Of a DNA stretch of 64,000 nt, positions 1-7,875 are shown piece by piece. The notes under the pieces are model-generated. The model ran no database searches. It was given only the letters and a program-made list of their open reading frames with translations, and had not been told where the DNA came from. Source of the stretch: CF-39 sp035651155 (lineage in GTDB: Bacteria > Chloroflexota > Limnocylindria > P2-11E); the NCBI GenBank assembly GCA_035651155.1, contig DASRGG010000028.1:1-64000 (forward strand), given 5' to 3'. Numbering within the stretch: the stretch's first letter is position 1; the number at the start of each line of letters is the position of its first letter. A program made the position numbers and the translations under genes.

Positions 1-38
1 TGCAGCTTCTTGTGCGCGTCGACGCCGATCCAGATCAC
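1..38 (-). mobile_element. IS110-family transposase, N-terminal end only (cut by window edge)
   Basis: Reading leftward from a GTG at 36-38, the codons give V-I-W-I-G-V-D-A-H-K-K-L before the window ends. This is the N-terminal signature of IS110-family DEDD transposases, whose first catalytic Asp lies in a G-[VI]-D-x-H-K motif. A strong ribosome-binding site (GAAGGAGG) sits six to seven bases upstream of the GTG, which supports a real start. Only 12 codons are visible, so subgroup and intactness cannot be judged. In this family the DEDD domain works with a Tnp20 domain and a guide ('bridge') RNA to insert circular copies. The call rests on one short motif plus the RBS. Confidence 0.6.
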
Positions 39-240
39 CGCCGTCCTCCTTCGGGAAGCGCAGCTTGCGGCCGGCGCCGACGATCGACGGGTCTCACGTG
101 GGTCAGATGACCGGCTCCGATCAAGTCAGAGCATCGGTGCCGACTTCGCCGGAGGGACGACGTATCCCATGAAGGGCACCTCCGACGAGCGCCTCCGAGC
201 CTATGAGTCAGTCCGACCGGCAACCACACCATGACAGTGA
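39..240 (-). ncRNA. Candidate IS110 left-end non-coding region / bridge RNA
   Basis: About 200 bases directly upstream of the IS110 start hold no convincing gene. Nested complementary arms are visible: CCGGC at 111-115 with GCCGG at 148-152, and inside them AAGTC at 123-127 with GACTT at 142-146, giving a stem interrupted by internal loops. GGTCA/TGACC arms lie at 101-112. In IS110-group elements the region upstream of the transposase encodes the bridge RNA that specifies target and donor sites, so this is where one would expect it. The RNA ends, guide loops and element boundary are not determined; the assignment follows from position and foldability only. Confidence 0.35.
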
Positions 241-484
241 GCCGAGTCTAGTGAGGACGGGGCGTCGCGAGGAGGCGATCCCGCGCCGCGTCGCTCTCGT
301 TCGTGGCGCCCTCCGTCGCCGAGCTCAGCATGCCGTCACGGTCCTCGGTCGTTGAGAAGAGCGAGGTCTCGGTGACGGCGCGCCGGACCCTTGCGTGACG
401 CGCTCAAGACATGTTCGACCCGCATCTCGCGATCCGATGGCTTCGTCAGCTTCGAGACGTCGGCGGTCGCGCGAGCGACCGGGG
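241..484. other. Intergenic stretch with no recognised gene
   Basis: Between the IS110 flank and the end of the diiron-protein gene I see no recognisable coding sequence, RNA gene or clear terminator. The outer boundary of the IS110 element may fall here, but no terminal repeat or target-site feature is evident. Confidence 0.4.
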
Positions 485-1825
485 CTAGGGGTGGAGGCGC
501 TCGGCTCCGCCGGACGCGCCCTCGGGCACGTCCATGACCCACCGGACGGACTTGGAGCACGGGCACGCGCCGCCGACGCGCGCGAGGCGCGGCATCGACG
601 CGATCGCCTTCTTCAGCTCGATCTCGCCCCTCGTGACCTTGCGCTGCATCTCGATCCAGTGCTTCACGTCGATCGAGGCGTGATAGGCCTCCGGCAGGCG
701 CGCGAGGCAGTGCGCGATGTACTCCTCGACGTCGGTGAACTGCTCGCCGTCGACCCCGATCATCTGGAACGCGGGCTCGCCTCGACGGCGGAAGAATCGG
801 CGGTCGGGCAGGCGCAGGAGCTGGTCCCTCCGGATGCCCTCGACGGTGTCGCCCTTCTTCATGCGCGCGAAGGCCGCGAGCGCGTCCTCGCGCGAGAGAT
901 GCTCGAGACGCGCGCGCACGTAGCGCTCGTTGATGTCGTCGATCATCTTCTCGCACTCGGCGATGTACTTGTCCTGCGCCTCCTTGTTCGCCATGTCCTT
1001 GAGGCCGAGCTTCACGTTCGTCTGGCCACCGCGCTCGTCGCCGAACATCTCGAGCCCTCTCGCGAACCACTTGTTGACCATCTTCTGGATCATGGGCACG
1101 TCGAGCGTCGCGTTGCGGTCGCGCGCGGCGGCCTCCATCCAGCGCCGCATCGGGATCACCCCGGCGGCGAGATGGAACGCTTCCTCGCGCAGCATCGGCG
1201 GCATCGACGCGGCCATCGGGGCGTACGCGTTCACCTTCTGCATCGTGAGCTGGTACTTCCCCACCCGGTCGATGAACGCGGCGAACACGATGCTGTCGCC
1301 GAAGCTGTCGTACTCGAGGTTGAACGCCGCGAGCACGTGCGAGCCGGTCCGCATGGAGAGGATCTCCTCGACCATGTCCTGCGGCTTCGTGTCCGTCACG
1401 CTCGACCAATCGGCCGACGTCAGGAGATGGATCATCTGGTAGCCGTGGCGGAGCTCCTCCGCCATGACGCGCAGCACCCAGGTCTGGTCCTGCGGGTCGT
1501 TGGCGCGCTCGAAGGTGCCATGATGCTGCTGGATCGAGCCGAACTCGGTCGAGGCCTGCGCGCGGATGATCATGAGCAGCTGCTCCGCGGCCTCCCTGTC
1601 GAGCTGCTTCGGGACGATCGCTTTCGGCTTCCCCTTGTGGTCGCCGACCTCGATCTCGGCGGGCATGTCCTTCTCGAGGCGGGCGCAGAGGCAGAACTCC
1701 TGGTCCTTCGGGAAGTACTGCTGCCAGCGCTTCGAAAGCTCGGGGTACTCGGGGAAGTTATGACGCTGCCAGTGCTCGACGGCGTCGTGATAGTCCCGCG
1801 GCAGCATCCGGATCTCGTCGGACAT
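485..1825 (-). CDS. PaaA/BoxB-like diiron (ferritin-fold) protein
   Basis: Predicted 446-residue soluble protein of the phenylacetate-catabolism/benzoyl-CoA epoxidase superfamily (PaaA/BoxB type). The four-helix diiron ligand pattern is visible: Glu near residue 94, E124-x2-H127 (EELRH), Glu near 171 (EYDSFGD) and E215-x2-H218 (EEAFH). Members use a non-heme diiron centre to activate O2 on CoA-thioester aromatics. No paaB-E, boxA/boxC or CoA-ligase genes are nearby, so the substrate is unknown; it could be a specialised oxygenase outside aromatic catabolism. The C-terminus has an uncommon CPC pair. The ATG at 1825 was chosen because the conserved sequence begins there and a TANNNT promoter box lies seven bases upstream, although the frame stays open further upstream. 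Downstream of a GNAT gene, separated by about 130 bases. Confidence 0.7.
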   Translation of the reverse strand: MSDEIRMLPRDYHDAVEHWQRHNFPEYPELSKRWQQYFPKDQEFCLCARLEKDMPAEIEVGDHKGKPKAIVPKQLDREAAEQLLMIIRAQASTEFGSIQQHHGTFERANDPQDQTWVLRVMAEELRHGYQMIHLLTSADWSSVTDTKPQDMVEEILSMRTGSHVLAAFNLEYDSFGDSIVFAAFIDRVGKYQLTMQKVNAYAPMAASMPPMLREEAFHLAAGVIPMRRWMEAAARDRNATLDVPMIQKMVNKWFARGLEMFGDERGGQTNVKLGLKDMANKEAQDKYIAECEKMIDDINERYVRARLEHLSREDALAAFARMKKGDTVEGIRRDQLLRLPDRRFFRRRGEPAFQMIGVDGEQFTDVEEYIAHCLARLPEAYHASIDVKHWIEMQRKVTRGEIELKKAIASMPRLARVGGACPCSKSVRWVMDVPEGASGGAERLHP

Positions 1826-1832
1826 GGTGTCT

Positions 1833-1838
1833 AGGGTA
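1833..1838 (-). promoter_or_regulatory. -10 box (TACCCT) of a probable leaderless promoter
   Basis: On the minus strand TACCCT is followed by seven bases and then the ATG at 1825. A TANNNT box at this distance places the transcription start on or next to the start codon, as in leaderless mRNAs. No Shine-Dalgarno sequence is seen. Confidence 0.4.
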
Positions 1839-1952
1839 CCGTCCCTCACCGTTGATTGGCATGACTGTTCGCCCGAGCGAACGCCTCTCCGGCAGCGTGG
1901 CCGAAGGCCACACGCCAGCAGACGAGCGCGGCGACGGCCGCGCGACTCGCGA

Positions 1953-2390
1953 CTACAGGCGTCTCTCGAGCGCCGTGACCGGCGCGGGCGTGAAGCCGAT
2001 CCGGCGGATGAACGCGTCGATGTCCCTATCCGCGTTCGCGACCATCGTGCGCGCCACGTGAGCGCCCTTGCGCTTGAAGCCGGCGAAGAGGGCCTCGCTG
2101 AGCGAGCGTCCCACCCCCTTCTCACGCGCCTTCGGATCGACGCCGAAGAACTCGACCCACCCGGTGGGCTCTTCGAGTCCGAACTCGCCGCCGCGGACCT
2201 CGCCGAGCATGAAGCCGACGACCGTGCCGTCGAGCTCCGCGACCTGGGACGAGTCCGGATCGCGCCGGATGTAGTAGATGACGCGGTCCTCCCACACCTC
2301 GGGCCGGTAGGTTCCGGTGATGCGCTCGTCGATCTTGCAGATCGCTTCGATGTCGAGCTCGGTGACGGGGCGGATCTTCACGTCGCTCAC
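1953..2390 (-). CDS. GNAT-family N-acetyltransferase
   Basis: Predicted 145-residue cytosolic acetyltransferase. The fold is recognisable from the N-terminal strand (VKIRPVTELDIEAICKID), the central VVGFMLGEV strand, and the acetyl-CoA P-loop region (FFGVDPKAREKGVGRSLSEAL) around residues 85-105, a variant of the Q/RxxGxG/A motif. It resembles RimI-like or generic GNAT proteins; the substrate cannot be told. The GTG start at 2390 was chosen because the domain starts immediately after it. The frame remains open upstream, so the start is not certain. It sits between the respiratory operon and the diiron-protein gene on the same strand. Confidence 0.8.
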   Translation of the reverse strand: MSDVKIRPVTELDIEAICKIDERITGTYRPEVWEDRVIYYIRRDPDSSQVAELDGTVVGFMLGEVRGGEFGLEEPTGWVEFFGVDPKAREKGVGRSLSEALFAGFKRKGAHVARTMVANADRDIDAFIRRIGFTPAPVTALERRL

Positions 2391-2530
2391 GGCGCGAGTA
2401 TGCCCCGCTCGGTGCGACAGCGCAGGCCGGCGCGGACGTACGCTCCGACGAACAACGTTCAGGCGCCTCGGCCTCGGTACCGCGATCGTGCGCGAGCACC
2501 GCAAGGAGCTCTGACCCCCGCCCGGCGGAC

Positions 2531-3934
2531 CTACCTTCCCGTGCGCGTCTCCAGGAAGGCGACCAGGTCCTCGAGGTCCCGCGGCGACATCGAGCCGCCG
2601 TACGCGGGCATCGCGCCACCGCCGCCGGTCAGGATGCGCTGCACGATGCGATCGCGCGGGATGCGCGCGCCCACGTCCGAGAGATCGGGCCCGCGGCGGC
2701 CGCCGGCGCCTTCGATCCGGTGGCACGCGAAGCAGCTCTTTCCGACGAAGAGCTGCGCGCCGCGGCGCTCGTCCTCGGAGAGCGTGCGCGTCACCGCGTC
2801 CGGCACGCGCGCGTCGGCCGCGAGCACCGGCACCCAGGTCGGCGTGTACGCCGCGAGCGTGAGCGCGGCGTAGGCCACGAACGGAATCGCCACGACCGCG
2901 ATCGCGGCCGGCCGGCGCGACCAGTGGCGCTCGCCGGCCGGGAAGAGGATGGGCAGCGCGAAGAGATACAGGACCGCGAAGGTCGGGAGACCGATGATCA
3001 CGACGCTCTCGGCCTGCCGCGGGATGAGCGCGAGCAGCGAGAAGTAGCCGAGGAAGTACCAGTCCGGCTTGGGGTCGGCGACGACCACCGTCGGGTCCGC
3101 GGGCTTGCCGAGCTCCGGGGCGCCGACGACGAGCGCGAGCACGGTGACGATGACTACGGCGGCGAACGCGACGATCGCGTCGCGATACGCGGCGTCGGGA
3201 TAGAAGGGGATGCCCCGTCGCAGCAGCTGCGCGTACCGCTCGCGGTAGGTCGACGGATGCACGCGGTCGCCCGGCTCCGGCGGCTCCGAGATGCCGCGCT
3301 TCACGACGAGGTAGAGATGCAGCCCGAGCAGGCCGAACATCGCGGCCGGGATGAGGAAGACGTGCGTCGCGTAGAAGCGCGTGAGCGTCGCGCCGCCCAC
3401 GTTCTGACCCGCGATGACGAGCTTGGCGAGCCAGTCGCCAAGGATCGGGGCGCGCGCCGCCTGCTCCGCGGCGACGACGATCGCCCAGAAGGCGTCCTGG
3501 TCCCAGCGCAGCAGCTGTCCGGTGAACGCCATCGCGAGCGTCGCGAGCAGGAGTACCGAGCCCGAGAGCCAGTTGATCTCGCGCGGGTACTTGTACGCGC
3601 CGAAGAGGAACACCTGGCTCATGTGGATGAGGACCAGCACGACCATCGCGCCGGCCCCCCAGTAATGGATCCCGCGCACGACGCCGCCCAGCGTCGCGTC
3701 GTGCGAGATGAACTGGAGGGTGTCGTACGCGGAGTTCGGCGCCGGAACGTAGGTCATCGCGAGGCCGACGCCGGTGGCGATCTGGACCAGGAAGACGCCG
3801 AGCGTGGCGCTGCCGAAGACGTACCACCACCCGATGCGGCGCTCGAGGGCGGCGGGCACCGGGTGCCGCAGCACCGCCAGCACCGAATCCTCGAGCTCGA
3901 GCCGCTCGGCGAACCATCGCAGGACCGTCCGCAT
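2531..3934 (-). CDS. Cytochrome b of a bc complex with fused C-terminal cytochrome c domain
   Basis: Predicted 467-residue membrane protein, the quinol-oxidising core of a cytochrome bc complex. The N-terminal half has the two His pairs that hold hemes bL and bH (GIHYW..LIHMS and ATHVF..GLHLY). The middle carries the Qo-site motif PDWYF, followed by further membrane helices like subunit IV. The last ~85 residues form a class I cytochrome c domain with CFACH and a downstream Met (GAMPAYGG). Fusion of b, subunit IV and c in one chain replaces a separate cytochrome c1. The ATG overlaps the Rieske stop by one base (TGATG). It is the last gene of the oxidase/bc operon, so a bc-caa3 supercomplex is likely (inference). 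Confidence 0.9.
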   Translation of the reverse strand: MRTVLRWFAERLELEDSVLAVLRHPVPAALERRIGWWYVFGSATLGVFLVQIATGVGLAMTYVPAPNSAYDTLQFISHDATLGGVVRGIHYWGAGAMVVLVLIHMSQVFLFGAYKYPREINWLSGSVLLLATLAMAFTGQLLRWDQDAFWAIVVAAEQAARAPILGDWLAKLVIAGQNVGGATLTRFYATHVFLIPAAMFGLLGLHLYLVVKRGISEPPEPGDRVHPSTYRERYAQLLRRGIPFYPDAAYRDAIVAFAAVVIVTVLALVVGAPELGKPADPTVVVADPKPDWYFLGYFSLLALIPRQAESVVIIGLPTFAVLYLFALPILFPAGERHWSRRPAAIAVVAIPFVAYAALTLAAYTPTWVPVLAADARVPDAVTRTLSEDERRGAQLFVGKSCFACHRIEGAGGRRGPDLSDVGARIPRDRIVQRILTGGGGAMPAYGGSMSPRDLEDLVAFLETRTGR

Positions 3935-4434
3935 CACGAGCCCTTCGTCTGGACCGTCGGCAGCGGCTGCGCCTTCACGAGCAGGCGGCCCCCGTCGATC
4001 TTCCACGCTCGCTCGAAGAGCGGCCGCTCCGGTGGCCCGCCCGCGACGGTGCCGTCCGCGTAGAAGACGCCGCCGTGGCAGGGGCAGAGGAAGATGCCGG
4101 CCTCCGCCCGCCAGTTCACCGGGCAGCCCAGATGCGTGCAGTGGACCGAGAAGACCTGGAACGCATCATCGCCCGTCTCGCCACGGCGGCGCACCCAGAG
4201 CGCGGTCTCCGCGAGCTGCCCCGCCCACGGCAGCGGGCTCGGGTCGCGGAACTTCACGAGCGTCGTCTCGCCGGTGTGGAACGCGTCCGCGGAGCCCACG
4301 TCGACGTAGTCGACGGGCAGCGGCCGGACGAGCGGCGCGAGCAGGTAGCCGACGATCGGCACGCCCACCAGGGCGGCGATCCCGCCGGAGAGCGCGATGG
4401 TCACGCGCGACAGGAGGCGGCGGCGATCCATCAT
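3934..4434 (-). CDS. Rieske iron-sulfur protein of the bc complex
   Basis: Predicted 166-residue subunit that carries electrons from quinol to the cytochrome c domain. An N-terminal basic stretch (DRRRLLSR) followed by one hydrophobic segment (about residues 10-35) anchors it, possibly by the Tat pathway. The 2Fe-2S ligands are in CTHLGC and CPCHGG, with the two Cys and two His expected of the fold. The start at 4434 (ATG ATG GAT) overlaps the preceding stop as ATGA. Next in the operon is the cytochrome b gene, so the pair forms a minimal bc complex together with the fused cytochrome c. Confidence 0.93.
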   Translation of the reverse strand: MMDRRRLLSRVTIALSGGIAALVGVPIVGYLLAPLVRPLPVDYVDVGSADAFHTGETTLVKFRDPSPLPWAGQLAETALWVRRRGETGDDAFQVFSVHCTHLGCPVNWRAEAGIFLCPCHGGVFYADGTVAGGPPERPLFERAWKIDGGRLLVKAQPLPTVQTKGS

Positions 4435-4607
4435 GGCTCGGCGTCCTCCCGCACCAGGATGCTCACCCATCCGACGAGCGCGACGACCGCGACCACCGCG
4501 CCGAACGCGATGAGGACCGGGCTCGTCACGAGCCCCGCGGCGGCGAACGTCACGCCCGTCGCGAGCGCGGCGGGCCAGACGGTCGGCGCGGGGACGTGGT
4601 GCTTCAT
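4431..4607 (-). CDS. Small membrane subunit of the caa3 oxidase (subunit IV-like)
   Basis: A 58-residue protein with two hydrophobic segments (about residues 10-30 and 33-52), placed exactly where caa3 oxidase operons carry the small subunit IV/CtaF gene, directly after subunit III. It overlaps both neighbours by four bases (ATGA), which supports translation. There is no catalytic residue to check, so the assignment rests on size, topology and position. Confidence 0.7.
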   Translation of the reverse strand: MKHHVPAPTVWPAALATGVTFAAAGLVTSPVLIAFGAVVAVVALVGWVSILVREDAEP

Positions 4608-5221
4608 CCGAGCACCGTCCCGAGGTACACGACGCTGAAGACGACGACCCAGACGCCGTCGACGAAGTGCCAGTACCAGGCGACGCTCTCCCACGCCGTC
4701 GCGCGCACGCCGCCGGGCCGGGCGCGCGCGGCGAGCACGAGGCCGCTTATCGCGGTGAGGCCGACGAGCACGTGCAGACCGTGCAGCCCGGTGAGCGTGA
4801 AGAACGTCGTCCCGAACATGCCGGCGCGCGGCGAGATGCCCGTCCCCAGCAGGCGCGCGTACTCGAGGCCCTGTCCGATGAGGAAGACGGCGCCGAGCCC
4901 GGCGGTGACCAGGAGCCAGATCCATCCGTCGCGTCGGCGGCGTCGCTCGGCGATCGTCATCGTGCCGCTCGACGCGAAGAGGCAGAGGCTGAAGATGAGC
5001 GTGCGCGGGAGATCGAGCTCGACCTTCGCGACCGCGAGCCCCGCGGGGCGGAGCGCGATGAACGCGACGACGATCGCGAGGAAGAAGATCGACTCCGAGG
5101 CGATGAAGAGCGCCATGCCGAGGAGCGGCGGGCGCGAGAGCGCGGGCGCGACCGGGGGGTCCTCGAGGGGCGCGGCCCCAGGGGTAGGGGCCCCTGGGCG
5201 CGGAGCGACGTAGCTCGTCAT
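4604..5221 (-). CDS. coxC: Cytochrome c oxidase subunit III
   Basis: Predicted 205-residue integral membrane protein with about five helices, the typical length of bacterial subunit III without the two N-terminal helices. Conserved elements include the ESIFF..FIALRP helix and the TGLHGLHVLVG segment; the chain ends with the WHFVDGVWVVVF motif typical of the family. It stabilises the subunit I core. The ATG overlaps the coxA stop as ATGA. The first 30 codons are Pro/Gly/Ala-rich and contain a GC-rich palindrome in the DNA near the start. Confidence 0.92.
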   Translation of the reverse strand: MTSYVAPRPGAPTPGAAPLEDPPVAPALSRPPLLGMALFIASESIFFLAIVVAFIALRPAGLAVAKVELDLPRTLIFSLCLFASSGTMTIAERRRRRDGWIWLLVTAGLGAVFLIGQGLEYARLLGTGISPRAGMFGTTFFTLTGLHGLHVLVGLTAISGLVLAARARPGGVRATAWESVAWYWHFVDGVWVVVFSVVYLGTVLG

Positions 5222-6858
5222 GCCTCGTGCGCCCGATCCGGGTGCTTGCGGTCCCACAGCGGACGCTTGCTGGTGGCGACCGGCACCTGAAGGAAGTTCT
5301 CGGGGATGGGCGGCGACGACGTCGACCACTCGAGCGTCCAGGCGTCCCACGGGTCGTCGCCGGCGAGCTCTCCCGCGCGCAGGCTGACCACGAGGTTACA
5401 CACGAACGCGAGGATGCCCGCGCCCATGACGACCGCTCCGAGCGTCGAGAGCAGGTTGAGCGGGCCCCATCCGGTGTCCGCGGCGTAGGTGAAGACGCGT
5501 CGCGGCATCCCCGCGATACCGAGCCAGTGCTGCGGCAGGAACGTCAGGTGGAAGCCGACGAACACCAGCCAGAAGTGCCATTTCCCAAGACGCTCCGACA
5601 GGAGCCGGCCGGTCATCTTCGGGAACCAGTAGTACAGACCCGCGAAGATCCCGAAGACCACGCCGCCGAAGAGCACGTAGTGCATGTGCGCGACGACGTA
5701 GTACGAGTCGGTGACGTACCAGTCGATCGGGACGATCGCGAGCGAGACGCCGGTGAGGCCGCCCATCACGAACGTCGCGATGAAGCCGACGGCGAAGAGC
5801 ATCGCGGTGGTGAACCGCAGGCGCCCGCCGACCATCGTCGCGGTCCACGCGAGCACCTTGATCCCGGTCGGCACCGCGATGAGCATCGACGCCGCGGAGA
5901 AGAACAGGTTCTCGGCATCCGGCAGCCCCACCGCGAACATGTGATGCGCCCACACCGACACGGAGAGGAAGCCGATGGCGACGCTCGATCCCGCGATGAA
6001 GCGGTACCCGAAGATCGGCTTCCGCGAGAACACCGGTATGACCTCCGAGACCATCCCGAACGCCGGCAGGATGACGATGTACACCTCGGGATGACCGAAG
6101 AACCAGAACACGTGCTGCCAGATGATGGGATCGCCGCCGGCCGTCGCGTCGAAGAAGTGCGCGCCGAGCCGCCTGTCGGCGAACAGCATCACGAGGGCCG
6201 CCGAGAGCGCCGGATACGCGACCAGGATGAGCAGGCTGGTCACGAGCGACATCCAGACGAAGAGCGGCAGACGCGAGATCGACAGGCCGGGACAGCGCAG
6301 CAGCAGGACCGTCACCGCGATGTTGATCGCGCCCACGATCGTGCCCGCGCCGTTCACCGCGAGGCCGAGGACGTAGTAGTCGAGGCCCGTCCCGGTGCTG
6401 TAGGTGCGATCCGACAGCGGCGGGTACGCGAACCACCCCGCGTCCGGACCTCCGCCCGCGACGAAGCTGAAGTAGACGAGCAGGCCCCCGAGCAGCGACA
6501 GCCAGAACGACAGCGCGTTGAGCCTCGGGAAGGCGACGTCGCGCGCGCCGATCATGAGCGGGATGAGGTAGTTCATGAAGCCCACGAGGATCGGGATCGC
6601 GACGAGGAAGATCATCGTGACGCCGTGGATCGTGAACAGCTGGTCGTACAGCTGCGGGTCGACGAGGCGGTTCTCGGGGACGGCGAGCTGGAGACGGATG
6701 ATCGCGGCCTCGACGCTCCCGAAGACGAGGAAGAACAGGCCCATCCCCATGTAGAGGACGCCGATCTCCTTGTGGTCCACGGTGCGCAGCCAGCCGGCCG
6801 CGGGAAGGCCCGCCGGCCGCCGCACCCAGAGCGTCGTCGAGGCGGTCGTCGCGCTCAT
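5218..6858 (-). CDS. coxA: Cytochrome c oxidase subunit I (heme-copper oxidase, A-type)
   Basis: Predicted 546-residue core subunit that reduces O2 to water and pumps protons. Visible motifs are the low-spin heme His in FTIHGVTMIF, the CuB/active-site HPEVY with its His-Tyr pair and D-channel Glu (A1 type), the HH pair in AHHMF, and the heme ligands in HMHYVLF. The N-terminal extension reads into WLRTVDHKEIG, the usual start of the conserved region. The ATG at 6858 overlaps the coxB stop (ATGA); upstream frame extensions run through coxB and are not used. Part of coxB-A-C-small subunit-Rieske-cytochrome b. Confidence 0.96.
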   Translation of the reverse strand: MSATTASTTLWVRRPAGLPAAGWLRTVDHKEIGVLYMGMGLFFLVFGSVEAAIIRLQLAVPENRLVDPQLYDQLFTIHGVTMIFLVAIPILVGFMNYLIPLMIGARDVAFPRLNALSFWLSLLGGLLVYFSFVAGGGPDAGWFAYPPLSDRTYSTGTGLDYYVLGLAVNGAGTIVGAINIAVTVLLLRCPGLSISRLPLFVWMSLVTSLLILVAYPALSAALVMLFADRRLGAHFFDATAGGDPIIWQHVFWFFGHPEVYIVILPAFGMVSEVIPVFSRKPIFGYRFIAGSSVAIGFLSVSVWAHHMFAVGLPDAENLFFSAASMLIAVPTGIKVLAWTATMVGGRLRFTTAMLFAVGFIATFVMGGLTGVSLAIVPIDWYVTDSYYVVAHMHYVLFGGVVFGIFAGLYYWFPKMTGRLLSERLGKWHFWLVFVGFHLTFLPQHWLGIAGMPRRVFTYAADTGWGPLNLLSTLGAVVMGAGILAFVCNLVVSLRAGELAGDDPWDAWTLEWSTSSPPIPENFLQVPVATSKRPLWDRKHPDRAHEA

Positions 6859-7772
6859 CGCAGCGATCCGAGGTAGGACACGAGAGCGTCCAGGTCCGCG
6901 TCCGAGAGCGGGACGCGCGGCATGAGCGATCCGGGCTTGTAGCGCTGCGGATCGAACAGCCAGGCGCGGAGCGACGCGGTGTCGTTCGGCAGGACGCCGG
7001 CGGCGAGCGTGCGCCGCGAGGCGAGATGCGTCAGGTCGGGCCCGGCGACGGCCTTCGCGTCGGTCCCGCGGACGGCGTGGCACGACGCGCACACGTTCTG
7101 GAGGAACACGCGCTCGCCCTCCGCGGCCGTCCCGCCCGGCGCGGCACGCGCCGCGGCCTGACCCGCGAGCCAGCGCTGGAAGTCGCCCGCGCTCTCGGCG
7201 ACGACGCTGATGCGCATCCACGCGTGCTCGATGCCGCAAAACTCCGCGCACTGCCCCCGATACACGCCCGCATGGTCCGCGTACAGGCGGAGGTGGTTCG
7301 TCTTCCCCGGGATCATGTCCGTCTTCCCGCCGAGCTCCGGCACCCAGAAGGAGTGGACGACGTCGGCGGCGACGAGCTCGAGGTCGACCGCGGTGTTCGA
7401 CGGGATGTGCAGCTCGTTCGCCGTGACGATCTCGCCGCTCGCGTCCGGATAGCGGAACTCCCACCACCACTGATGGCCGCGCGCGACGATGCGCATCGCC
7501 GCGGGCCCGTTCGCCGACGCGGTCGCCCCGATCTCGCGCATCGTGCCGACCATGAGCACGAACACGACGGCCAGCACGACGAGCGGGATCGCGGTCCATG
7601 CGATCTCGAGCCTGGTGTTCCCGTGGATCTGCGGTGCCGGACCGGCCACGCGCGACGCGCGATATCGCCAGGCGGAGTACAGGAGCGCGGCCTCGACGCC
7701 GATGAAGATGAGGAACGCGATGGCGCCGACGACCAGCGCGAGCCCGCCGATCGCTTCCGCCGATGTCCTCAC
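6855..7772 (-). CDS. coxB: Cytochrome c oxidase subunit II with fused cytochrome c (caa3 type)
   Basis: Predicted 305-residue membrane-anchored subunit that receives electrons for the oxidase. Two N-terminal helices (about 8-30 and 55-78) precede the cupredoxin domain. The CuA site is complete: His in VVHSFWVPE and the set C-x3-C-x3-H-x2-M in CAEFCGIEHAWM. The C-terminal ~95 residues add a cytochrome c domain with CASCH and an axial Met in GSLMPRVP, which marks the enzyme as caa3-like. Translation begins at a GTG; a TAGGCT box seven bases upstream suggests a leaderless transcript. It is the first gene of the respiratory operon. Confidence 0.95.
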   Translation of the reverse strand: MRTSAEAIGGLALVVGAIAFLIFIGVEAALLYSAWRYRASRVAGPAPQIHGNTRLEIAWTAIPLVVLAVVFVLMVGTMREIGATASANGPAAMRIVARGHQWWWEFRYPDASGEIVTANELHIPSNTAVDLELVAADVVHSFWVPELGGKTDMIPGKTNHLRLYADHAGVYRGQCAEFCGIEHAWMRISVVAESAGDFQRWLAGQAAARAAPGGTAAEGERVFLQNVCASCHAVRGTDAKAVAGPDLTHLASRRTLAAGVLPNDTASLRAWLFDPQRYKPGSLMPRVPLSDADLDALVSYLGSLR

Positions 7773-7779
7773 GACCGCC

Positions 7780-7785
7780 AGCCTA
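7780..7785 (-). promoter_or_regulatory. -10 box (TAGGCT) for the respiratory operon
   Basis: TAGGCT on the minus strand is followed by seven bases and the GTG start of coxB. The spacing matches leaderless initiation; no Shine-Dalgarno sequence is present. Confidence 0.4.
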
Positions 7786-7875
7786 GGACGCTGGGGGCAT
7801 CAGGCAAGTCCGGCCGCGGCTGTCAGTCCGCGGCGAGGACGCGCACCGCGACGTCCGCGCGCTCGCGTTCGATCG

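Noticed and set aside
336..484. Minus-strand frame continuing past the diiron-protein stop, with a protein-like tail (KLTKPSDREMRVEH)
   Set aside because: It belongs to the shadow frame of the diiron gene and has no start of its own; similarity to a mobile-element remnant could not be supported.
395..1834. Long open frame antisense to the diiron-protein gene (479 codons)
   Set aside because: It is rich in Arg/His/Leu with no family features, and the opposite strand encodes a clear diiron protein. In GC-rich DNA such antisense frames are common artefacts; the same applies to the long antisense frames over cox, gcv, suf and opp genes.
5165..5205. GC-rich palindrome (CCCAGGGG/CCCCTGGG) near the coxC start
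   Set aside because: It lies within Pro/Gly codons of coxC and can be explained by codon composition; no independent sign of function.
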